A DNA stretch of 7,836 nucleotides from Kiritimatiellia bacterium (GCA_028822745.1 JAPKCZ010000076.1:1-7836); one strand, 5' to 3'; counted from the first letter of the stretch, positions 1 through 5,056 are shown. Notes: generated by a model from the sequence alone, not told the origin. A program made the numbers and translations.

Positions 1-1043
1 TCGATGATGTGGCAATGATTCACTCGATGCACACGGATGAGTTCAACCATGCGCCTGCGCAGTTCTTGATGCAAACGGGTTTTCCGCGCTTGGGACGTCC
101 GAGCATGGGGTCGTGGGTCACCTACGGCTTAGGGAGCGTGAACGAGAATCTGCCGGGCTATGTGGTGTTGGTGTCGGGCGGGAAGACGCCGAGTGCGGGG
201 AAGAGTGTGTGGGGAAGTGGGTTTTTGCCGACCGTCTATCAGGGGGTGCAGTGCCGCACCTCGGGTGATCCGGTGTTGTTTTCGTCGGATCCGACGGGCA
301 TGAAGCGCGAGGGGCGACGGCGCACCCTGGATGCGATCAACGACTTGAACCAGATGCGCTTGAAAGAGGTGGGTGATCCTGAGATTTTGACACGCATCAA
401 TCAGTATGAGATGGCGTTCCGTATGCAGATGTCGGTGCCTGAGGCGATGGACATCAAGTCGGAGCCGTCGCACATCCATGCGATGTATGGGAGCAAACCC
501 GGAGCGTCGTCGTTCGCGAACAATTGTTTGTTGGCGCGACGTTTGGTGGAGCGCGGCGTGCGCTTTGTGCAGTTGTATGACTGGGGATGGGATTCGCATG
601 GCGCGAATGGTCGAGAATCGTTGCATGACGGCTTTGTCCGTATGTGTAAGCGTTCGGATCAGGCGATTGCGGGTTTATTGGCCGACTTGAAGCAGCGTGG
701 CTTGCTAGAGGATACCTTGGTGGTGTGGGGCGGTGAGTTTGGTCGTACGCCGATGCGTGAGAATCGAGGTGGGCGCACGATGAAGTTGATCGGTCGGGAT
801 CATCACAAGGATGCGTATACGATGTGGGTAGCTGGGGGTGGGTTTAAGGCGGGGCACACGCATGGTGAGACGGATGAGTTTGGGTATCACGGGGTTAACG
901 GTAAGGTGCACGTTCATGATTTACAGGCGACCTTGATGCACCAGTTGGGGTTTGATCATGAGAAGCTGACGTATTTTTTCCAAGGGCGAGATTATCGACT
1001 TACGGACATCCATGGTCATGTCGTGAAGGATGTGTTGGCCTAG
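1..1043 (+). CDS. DUF1501 family sulfatase-like protein, 5'-truncated by the window edge
   Basis: The reading frame is open from base 3, so the GTG at 9 is internal and the true start lies before the window. About 346 residues remain. Full DUF1501 proteins are roughly 430-480 residues and usually begin with a Tat signal, so probably the first 100 or so residues are missing. Family hallmarks visible: IHSMHTDEFNHAPAQ at the beginning, WDSHG at 588-602, a WGGEFGRTP motif at 726-752, GRDHH near 792-806, and the typical C-terminal ending around FQGRDYRLTDIHGHVV. The His and Asp residues in these motifs fit the alkaline-phosphatase/sulfatase-like metal site. DUF1501 genes in PVC genomes normally follow a DUF1549/DUF1553 cytochrome-like gene, which would lie upstream of this window. 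The substrate is unknown. The coding strand is strongly G- and T-rich (many ttg, gtg and ggg codons), unlike the dioxygenase gene that follows. Family assignment is firm; biochemical role is not. Confidence 0.93.
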   Translation, partial: DDVAMIHSMHTDEFNHAPAQFLMQTGFPRLGRPSMGSWVTYGLGSVNENLPGYVVLVSGGKTPSAGKSVWGSGFLPTVYQGVQCRTSGDPVLFSSDPTGMKREGRRRTLDAINDLNQMRLKEVGDPEILTRINQYEMAFRMQMSVPEAMDIKSEPSHIHAMYGSKPGASSFANNCLLARRLVERGVRFVQLYDWGWDSHGANGRESLHDGFVRMCKRSDQAIAGLLADLKQRGLLEDTLVVWGGEFGRTPMRENRGGRTMKLIGRDHHKDAYTMWVAGGGFKAGHTHGETDEFGYHGVNGKVHVHDLQATLMHQLGFDHEKLTYFFQGRDYRLTDIHGHVVKDVLA

Positions 1044-1071
1044 CCCTGCTGTGCCTAAGCGGTGTATTGGG

Positions 1072-1102
1072 TTCACCGCGGAGTACACTGAGGATCGCGG
1101 AG
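1072..1102 (+). repeat. Degenerate 9-10-mer repeat array (CGCGGAGGA type), copy 1
   Basis: After a ttcac lead-in the sequence breaks into units cgcggagta, cactgaggat and cgcggagga. A related array with units cgcgaagaa and cacgaaggg lies at 2016-2046, on the other side of the dioxygenase gene. From general familiarity, similar CRCGRAGRA-type arrays are scattered through intergenic DNA of many environmental PVC genomes; that statement is recollection, not a search result. No coding function is evident. Confidence 0.6.
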
Positions 1103-1150
1103 GAACAGCCGAGGGGAACAGCCGTGCTTGGTGCGGGGTGCTTGGTGCTG
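1103..1150 (+). repeat. Direct repeat plus heptamer array, left flank of the dioxygenase gene
   Basis: Bases 1103-1129 match 1916-1943 perfectly except for one extra G in the second copy. Within it, gaacagccg occurs twice in tandem. The tail runs into a heptamer array: cgtgctt (1123-1129), ggtgcgg, ggtgctt, ggtgctg (ending 1150). A further partial copy of the lead motif, gagcagccgaggga, lies at 1172-1185. Confidence 0.75.
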
Positions 1151-1189
1151 TGTTCCCGCGGGGCGGGATGGGAGCAGCCGAGGGAAGAT

Positions 1190-1236
1190 GGATTACGAGC
1201 ACGATTAGGATTAGGAATTAATCCCGCTCCGCGGGA
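1190..1236 (+). repeat. gattacgagcac-type repeat relic followed by a GC hairpin
   Basis: Bases 1191-1219 read as gattacgagcac, then gattagg, attagg and aatta, which looks like a decayed tandem of a 12-bp unit. It is followed at 1222-1236 by a perfect 6-bp inverted repeat, tcccgc - tcc - gcggga. A similar but shorter inverted repeat (tcccg/cggga) is at 1154-1167. The second hairpin ends 4 bases before the AGGAGG ribosome binding site of the dioxygenase gene, so it could affect the 5' end of that mRNA, but no regulatory role is shown. Confidence 0.5.
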
Positions 1237-1255
1237 ACGCAGGAGGAAGATAAAA

Positions 1256-1906
1256 ATGAAGAAAATATCACGACGTATGGCACTCAAGACTGGCATTGTC
1301 GCGGGCATAGCTGCAGCCGCAAAGGCAAGTGACGCTGCAAGTATTTTGCAAGTGGATCACCCCACCCCTTCGGAAATCAAGGGCCCTTTCTATCCAGTCG
1401 TCGCCCAGAAGGACAAGGACTTCGACTTGACGGTCGTTGATGGGCGAAGCACGGCCGCCAAAGGGGAAGCCATTGTACTGGACGTTCGTGTTGTCGACAC
1501 AGTTGGCAAAGGGGTAAGTGACGCAACCGTTGACATATGGCAAGCCTGCGCCTCAGGAAAGTATAGCCATCCTCATGATCCAAATCCGGCAGAACCGGAT
1601 CCAAACTTTCAGGGCTGGGCCATCGTGCCCAGCGGCGAGAACGGATCACTTCGATTTAAGACCATCATGCCTGGTGCATACCCCGCTGCGCGAGAATGGA
1701 CACGACCGCCACACATTCACTTCAAGGTTTCAAAACGTGGCTACGTGGAACTCGTCACACAGATGTACTTCCCTGGTCATCCATTGAATACAGACGATCG
1801 CTTGCTCAATCGTAAAAGCGATGCCGAACAGACACTGATGATTGCAAAGCATGTCTCGGATACGCCAAAGACGTTCCACTATCGTATTGTCCTTCAAAAA
1901 GCTTGA
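1256..1906 (+). CDS. Intradiol ring-cleavage dioxygenase (protocatechuate/catechol dioxygenase family), Tat-exported
   Basis: The start is set by a perfect AGGAGG at 1241-1246, nine bases before the ATG; an in-frame ATG at 1067 lies inside repeat DNA and is rejected. The product is 216 residues. Residues 1-29 form a Tat-like signal: SRRMALK at 5-11, then an alanine-rich hydrophobic stretch and candidate A-x-A cleavage sites. The core has the IKGPFYP entry motif (41-47), a GKYSH motif with Tyr103, the TIMPGAYP segment with Tyr142, and RPPHIHF with His153 and His155. These four residues match the Fe(III) ligands of protocatechuate 3,4-dioxygenase, so the enzyme should be catalytically intact. 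The family cleaves catecholic rings between the two hydroxyls using O2. No pca or cat pathway gene, and no second dioxygenase subunit, is nearby, so the substrate is open. Secreted single-domain homologues exist in environmental bacteria. The gene sits between near-identical repeats at 1103-1129 and 1916-1943. Confidence 0.9.
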   Translation: MKKISRRMALKTGIVAGIAAAAKASDAASILQVDHPTPSEIKGPFYPVVAQKDKDFDLTVVDGRSTAAKGEAIVLDVRVVDTVGKGVSDATVDIWQACASGKYSHPHDPNPAEPDPNFQGWAIVPSGENGSLRFKTIMPGAYPAAREWTRPPHIHFKVSKRGYVELVTQMYFPGHPLNTDDRLLNRKSDAEQTLMIAKHVSDTPKTFHYRIVLQKA

Positions 1907-1915
1907 GTCGTGGGA

Positions 1916-2004
1916 GAACAGCCGAGGGGGAACAGCCGTGCTTCGTGCTTCGTTCTTCGTTCTGGGTGCTTTGTGCGGGACGGGAACAGCCGTGCTGGGT
2001 GCTG
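1916..2004 (+). repeat. Direct repeat plus heptamer arrays, right flank of the dioxygenase gene
   Basis: This begins 9 bases after the dioxygenase stop codon. Bases 1916-1943 repeat 1103-1129 with one inserted G. Six heptamers follow in register: cgtgctt, cgtgctt, cgttctt, cgttctg, ggtgctt, tgtgcgg (1937-1978). A second start of the same motif, gggaacagccgtgctg, leads into cgtgctg (1991-1997) and ggtgctg (1998-2004). With four units on the left flank, that makes twelve heptamers of consensus NGTGCTK around one gene. Confidence 0.75.
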
Positions 2005-2015
2005 GGTTGAAAATC

Positions 2016-2046
2016 GTTTACAGAAGGTCGCGAAGAACACGAAGGG
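2016..2046 (+). repeat. Degenerate 9-mer repeat array (CGCGAAGAA type), copy 2
   Basis: The sequence reads as gtttacag, then aaggt, cgcgaagaa and cacgaaggg. It resembles the array at 1072-1102, with A replacing G at several positions. It follows the heptamer array here, whereas the related array precedes it on the left flank. Confidence 0.5.
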
Positions 2047-2086
2047 TAGAGCATACGACCTCACTCAGCGCAGTGATGTGGAGCCA

Positions 2087-2142
2087 GGGTCAGACCTAGA
2101 AACTAGACAATAAGCACATAAGGGGCCGGCCATCAGAAATCC
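2087..2142 (+). repeat. Mobile-element terminal-type sequence and first copy of a 30-bp repeat
   Basis: Bases 2087-2112 start with gggtcagacctag, a motif that from general familiarity marks the ends of REP-associated (Y1/RAYT) transposon-like elements. A related motif, gggtcaggcctgg, is at 4871-4883, and gggtcggtctga is at 3229-3240 inside the transposase relic. Bases 2113-2142 match 4781-4810 at 27 of 30 positions (differences at positions 5, 13 and 15). The element-end interpretation is inference; the repeat itself is directly visible. Confidence 0.55.
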
Positions 2143-2157
2143 ACATGTCAAAAACTT

Positions 2158-2176
2158 GTCGTTGCGGCGCAACGAC
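2158..2176. repeat. Perfect REP-like palindrome
   Basis: GTCGTTGCG - G - CGCAACGAC is a perfect 9-bp inverted repeat around one base; a real hairpin would open to about 8 bp with a 3-base loop. It lies 45-63 bases beyond the phyH-family stop codon, so it could fold at the 3' end of that minus-strand transcript, but no T-tract follows on that strand. Its position next to transposon-end-like sequence favours a REP-type palindrome over a terminator. Confidence 0.55.
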
Positions 2177-2198
2177 TTACGCACAGTTGGTCTGTCCC

Positions 2199-2218
2199 TT
2201 AGCGTTTCTTAGCGTTTT
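2199..2218. repeat. 10-bp tandem direct repeat at the PhyH 3' end
   Basis: The unit ttagcgtttc (2199-2208) is followed at once by ttagcgtttt (2209-2218), ending two bases before the stop codon of the minus-strand PhyH gene. On the minus strand it reads as A-rich followed by cgctaa. No function is apparent. Confidence 0.6.
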
Positions 2219-2220
2219 TC

Positions 2221-3096
2221 CTAAACGGATTCCTCTGCCGAGTGACACGAGGCAGGAGTGCCATCGGCTTCTGCATATAGGGTGTTGTACTCGTCCTGGC
2301 TATATTGCTGCGTCTCGGCACCACGGTAGTGAAACTGGAGCGCGCGGCGCCGATGGTCAGAGGTGTTTGGGGGTGTTTCATGTGGCAGCATGCCGGAAAA
2401 GAACAGCGCGCCGCCCGCTTTGAGGTCGATGGGCACGGCCTGGGATGCATCGATTCGGTCAGGCAGAATCTCACAGTCACGATCATGGTAGTGCTTGCGT
2501 GCGCCAGCCAGATGTCCACCGAGAATGACATGCATGCAACCGTTTTCGATGGTGGCATCATCCAGCGCAATCCATACACCGATGATCTGGTCGAGCGGTG
2601 CCACTGCAAAATAGGCGTTGTCTTGATGCCAGGGCTTTATGGTGCCAATTTTTGCTGGCTTCACGAGGGCCATGTCCTGGAAACGAATACAATCAGGCCC
2701 CAGCATACTCTCCAGCACCCCTTTAATACGCGGACCGGATTGACTGAGATTCTCGAACCATGGTGACGCCGGGCAGAAGTTCATCAATTTACGCACGCTC
2801 AGTTCCAGGCCCGCGCCATCCAAGGTTTCAACATCCACGCCAGGTTCGAACTGGAGCATGCTGGTTCCATTGGGGTGACGAACCATCACGTTACGAGGGT
2901 GCTTGCTCAATTCGCCGATATCTATCATTTCGCGCACGAGCCGGCTGATTTCCTCACGGGCGGCGATAAGCTCGTCTGCGTCCAGACAGTCGTCAAAAAC
3001 AAGGTATCCGTCGCGTCTGAAGTCGTTTTTGAGTTTTTCGCTCAGTTTCGTCGGGCATTTCGGCCAAGACGAAGTCACTGGGGATGGTGCGATCAT
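2221..3096 (-). CDS. Phytanoyl-CoA dioxygenase (PhyH) family non-haem Fe(II)/2-oxoglutarate oxygenase
   Basis: The product is 291 residues, a normal length for the family, with no signal peptide, so it is cytoplasmic. The entry motif FRRDGYLVFDD is at residues 26-36. The iron-binding triad is complete: His157 and Asp159 in WHQDNAYF, and His239 in MLPHETPPN. The arginine cluster 249-251 just before ALQFHY supplies the expected 2-oxoglutarate salt bridge. GCMHVILGGH (187-195) is the usual strand-turn before the distal histidine. Enzymes of this family hydroxylate small substrates such as phytanoyl-CoA, ectoine or secondary metabolites; in PVC genomes they are numerous and mostly uncharacterised, so the substrate cannot be stated. 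The ATG at 3096 has no strong Shine-Dalgarno sequence (only a weak agagacc), and another ATG on the same strand at 3101 is immediately followed by a stop. A promoter candidate with a dyad lies at 3128-3151. The NHL gene is upstream on the same strand, 520 bp away. Confidence 0.9.
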   Translation of the reverse strand: MIAPSPVTSSWPKCPTKLSEKLKNDFRRDGYLVFDDCLDADELIAAREEISRLVREMIDIGELSKHPRNVMVRHPNGTSMLQFEPGVDVETLDGAGLELSVRKLMNFCPASPWFENLSQSGPRIKGVLESMLGPDCIRFQDMALVKPAKIGTIKPWHQDNAYFAVAPLDQIIGVWIALDDATIENGCMHVILGGHLAGARKHYHDRDCEILPDRIDASQAVPIDLKAGGALFFSGMLPHETPPNTSDHRRRALQFHYRGAETQQYSQDEYNTLYAEADGTPASCHSAEESV

Positions 3097-3127
3097 TACA
3101 TGGTCTCTGTTGGGATTTCCCTTTTAC

Positions 3128-3151
3128 ACAATTGAACCCAATTGTATTATA
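3128..3151 (-). promoter_or_regulatory. Consensus -10 box with an adjacent dyad operator candidate upstream of PhyH
   Basis: On the minus strand an exact TATAAT (3151-3146) sits in an A+T-rich stretch. It is followed directly by a perfect inverted repeat ACAATTG - GGTT - CAATTGT (3145-3128), which would overlap the predicted transcription start. That is a classic position for a repressor site. No good TTGACA lies 16-18 bases upstream of the -10 box; a TTGACA at 3185-3180 is 28 bases away. The regulator is not identifiable. The ATG of PhyH is 31 bases beyond the dyad. Confidence 0.5.
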
Positions 3152-3173
3152 AAATCCTAATGTTATGAATAGA

Positions 3174-3424
3174 TTATGTTGTCAAACATTTGCATATTTG
3201 CAGCACCGGGTATGAATCTGAGCCCATAGGGTCGGTCTGAATATTCAATATTTGGGCGGCCTTGATCAATTGACGCTTAAGCGTTGTGTCTGTTTTCACC
3301 TGACGATCCAGTCGGCACAGGCGCGCACTCACGGTGGCATAGTCCATACCGTCGCAAGCGTCTCAACGAGAAACAAGTGCGTGATGCGGCTGTTATGGTG
3401 AGAGGGAAATCATGGCCGACCTTT
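3174..3424 (-). pseudogene. Decayed C-terminal fragment of a REP-associated (Y1/RAYT-type) transposase
   Basis: The minus strand has an open 57-codon stretch from 3347 to the stop at 3174-3176. It starts MDYATVSARLCRLDRQVK and continues to LIKAAQILNIQTDP. This resembles the DnaA-C-like helix-turn-helix tail found at the C-terminus of many IS200-like REP-associated transposases, where YxxVS begins the recognition helix and the protein ends near NVKT. Upstream, in shifted frames, SLRRLRRYG (about 3346-3372) fits the helix before it and KGRP (3413-3424) fits the linker motif of the same proteins, interrupted by a stop and at least one frameshift. The N-terminal HUH catalytic domain is absent. 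IQTDP is encoded opposite gggtcggtctga, which resembles the end motif at 2087. Assignment rests on motif recognition only. Confidence 0.5.
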
Positions 3425-3616
3425 CGCGAAGATCGAGTCGATTGGGGGCGGCTTATCTAGCTGTGGACCATGCGGCGGTACACGTCCGGAAGCCGGGCGG
3501 CATACCGCCCTGCCCCGTTCACTAGCGGTAGCGGTGCGTCAACCGGCCAGTTCAGAGGGCGCAAGACGCCAGCACAGGCGTCGTAGCCTTGCATCGAGAA
3601 TGCTCGCTCGCCGGGT
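3425..3616. other. Non-coding gap between transposase relic and NHL gene, with hairpins
   Basis: I see no credible gene here. Visible structures are TTCGCGAA (3423-3430), a GC hairpin gggcgg-cata-ccgccc (3495-3510), a tagcgg doublet (3524-3535) and gacgcc-agcaca-ggcgtc (3565-3582). Confidence 0.5.
3565..3582 (-). terminator. Hairpin downstream of the NHL gene, weak terminator candidate
   Basis: A perfect 6-bp stem gacgcc/ggcgtc with a 6-base loop lies 35 bases after the NHL stop codon on the minus strand. No T-tract follows on that strand, so intrinsic termination is doubtful. Confidence 0.25.
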
Positions 3617-4609
3617 TCAGTCGATCGTCACCTGGGTCACGCGTCCGCAGCTTTGTCCGCCGACCCATTCGCCTGTGAGTAGAACGCGCCGTCCATCCTG
3701 CTGCACCATCGCCAGGTAGTGCATGCCGTCGAACTGTCCTTCCGTGCGGTCTTCAGGGCTAACACCCGGGTAGTTGGGGTGCTTTTCGCTTTTCTTGCCG
3801 ATGTCGAGCACGTGACGGTTCTCGCTGTCAAAGACGGCGACATTCATATCCAGATCTGGAACCACCATGAAGTCGCCTTCAAAGACGGCGCCGCAGGGCA
3901 GGGACAGGTGGTCGCTGAGCTCGCCGTCCAGTTTCTTCATCGTGCTGATGTCGTCCAGGTCGGCGGGATCGTACCATACGATGCGGTTATTGCCGCGATC
4001 GGAGACCGTGATGATTTCCTTGCCGCTGCGCGTGTCGATGGAAATGCCGTGTGGGCTGTTCAGTTCTCCTTCGCCGAACATACCGAGCAGCTTGCCGTCG
4101 ACTGTGTAGGCGAGAATCACGCTGGCGCCGTAACCATCGGCGACAAGTACGGTGCCATTGCTCAGTTTCACCGTCTGCGTCGGCACGAAGTGGCGCTCGG
4201 CGGCCGTGTATGTTCCTGTTTCAGGATCCGCGGGGGATTCGAATTCCACCAGCACATTGCCGTCCAGGTCCACTTTCTTAACGCCGTTGCCTTGCACTGA
4301 GCAGTACAGGACCTCCTGCCCATCTTCGACCTGGGGGTTGATGTCATGTATTGCTTCCGACCCGGGAAAGTTAAACGCGCGTTTAAAAGTCAGGTCGGGC
4401 GAAAAAACCCGGATATGCTCAATCGCGCCCTGGTCTTTTGCCGGCCCTGCATGGCCCAGTACCACGTCGCCCGTCGTGGATAGTTGCACCACGGAATGTG
4501 CATCTCCGTAGCTGAATTTGCCTGAAGGATCCTCGGGTGCGTAATGCGTGAAGCCTAATTGGGAATTGCTCGTAAACACGACTGGTGATGTAGGTTCTGG
4601 ATTCGACAT
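3617..4609 (-). CDS. NHL-repeat beta-propeller protein
   Basis: The product is 330 residues and has no signal peptide or membrane segment. The ATG at 4609 is supported by GGAG at 4620-4617, seven bases upstream. NHL-type blades are clearest at residues 142-189 (VPTQTVKLSNGTVLVADGYG, then GKLLGMFGEGELNSPHGIS) and 186-215 (PHGISIDT, then IITVSDRGNNRIVWYDP). The total length fits a six-bladed propeller. Blade-like segments with DG turns also occur at 36-75, 98-125, 238-262 and 295-328. The NHL fold is a scaffold or, in some families, a lyase or lactonase. Several His and Asp residues (DAH 36-38, HD 88-89, PHG 186-188, DGMHY 294-298) recur at blade starts and could line a metal site, but this is inference. 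The nearest co-directional gene is the PhyH-type oxygenase, too far away to assume one operon. Function is not known. Confidence 0.85.
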   Translation of the reverse strand: MSNPEPTSPVVFTSNSQLGFTHYAPEDPSGKFSYGDAHSVVQLSTTGDVVLGHAGPAKDQGAIEHIRVFSPDLTFKRAFNFPGSEAIHDINPQVEDGQEVLYCSVQGNGVKKVDLDGNVLVEFESPADPETGTYTAAERHFVPTQTVKLSNGTVLVADGYGASVILAYTVDGKLLGMFGEGELNSPHGISIDTRSGKEIITVSDRGNNRIVWYDPADLDDISTMKKLDGELSDHLSLPCGAVFEGDFMVVPDLDMNVAVFDSENRHVLDIGKKSEKHPNYPGVSPEDRTEGQFDGMHYLAMVQQDGRRVLLTGEWVGGQSCGRVTQVTID

Positions 4610-4780
4610 AGTGATACTCCAATTCTTAAACGTTCATTTCAGGGACACAAAAATCTGGCACGCACCATCTCTCGATCAGCGGGCTGCGTCAACTGAGAAA
4701 CACCTCTGTGACGTCTCGGAAAGTCAGCATTGGGCTTTGGCAACGGCCACACGGAGCCTTTTGCGCGTGACCCGCGTCAT

Positions 4781-4883
4781 AGCAAATAAGGGACAGGCCA
4801 TCAGAAATCCTCTATGTAAAGAGTCAATCCTTGACGCTGTAATCGGCCATAGGTAGAGCCAGTGCTATTCGGGTCAGGCCTGG
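4781..4883 (+). repeat. Second copy of the 30-bp repeat, with element-end-like motif
   Basis: Bases 4781-4810 match 2113-2142 at 27 of 30 positions, in the same orientation. A short inverted repeat gtcaa-tcc-ttgac follows at 4823-4835. At 4871-4883 gggtcaggcctgg contains the palindrome CAGGCCTG and resembles gggtcagacctag at 2087 (11 of 13). In the left copy the gggtcag motif precedes the 30-bp repeat; here it follows it. Confidence 0.55.
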
Positions 4884-4933
4884 TGGAGCTAACCTATTTC
4901 AGGACGGGACCGACTCTCCCTCCCCTCTCGCAT

Positions 4934-4954
4934 CGTTTACAAACGTTTTACAAA
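4934..4954. repeat. 10/11-bp tandem repeat upstream of the TPR gene
   Basis: The units cgtttacaaa (4934-4943) and cgttttacaaa (4944-4954) are adjacent. Together they contain the palindrome AAACGTTT (4941-4948). This could be a binding site for a regulator of the gene starting at 5057, 103 bases downstream. Nothing further supports this. Confidence 0.4.
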
Positions 4955-5056
4955 TCCTGAGTGTCCGGCCGCTCTGAGAGGTTGTATGGTGATATCCGCG
5001 TTGGCTCACACAGAGCATTCATGCAGATTTTTCTCGATAACACCTGGAGACAGATT

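Larger units (their letters stand above)
4621..5045. other. Non-coding divergent region between the NHL gene and the TPR gene
   Basis: This region must hold the promoters for the leftward NHL gene and the rightward TPR gene, but no convincing -35/-10 pair was found. It contains the second copy of the 30-bp repeat, an element-end-like motif at 4871-4883, and a tandem repeat at 4934-4954. One open frame crosses it but looks like chance. Confidence 0.5.

Noticed and set aside
1067..1255. In-frame N-terminal extension of the dioxygenase from an ATG at 1067
   Set aside because: It would translate repeat DNA, place the Tat signal internally, and lacks a ribosome binding site; AGGAGG at 1241 fixes the start at 1256.
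1123..2004. CRISPR array or short tandem satellite
   Set aside because: Units are 7 bases, degenerate and contiguous, with no spacers of constant length and no cas genes.
2305..2766. Plus-strand open frame of 153 codons
   Set aside because: It is antisense to the PhyH gene, which carries the complete iron-binding triad.
3495..3510. Terminator for the NHL gene
   Set aside because: The GC hairpin is over 100 bases from the stop codon and has no T-tract on either strand.
3361..3616. attC-like or integron-type site among the hairpins
   Set aside because: No paired core sites or integrase gene are visible; the hairpins are short and unrelated to each other.
3719..4300. Plus-strand open frame of 193 codons
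   Set aside because: It lies wholly antisense to the NHL gene, whose minus-strand frame has clear NHL motifs and a ribosome binding site.
4548..4856. Plus-strand open frame of 102 codons across the NHL start and intergenic repeat
   Set aside because: It overlaps the NHL 5' end and the 30-bp repeat, has no ribosome binding site and no recognisable protein pattern.
4961..5056. In-frame N-terminal extension of the TPR protein from an ATG at 4961
   Set aside because: It would bury a clear signal peptide 32 residues inside; GGAG at 5046 supports the ATG at 5057.
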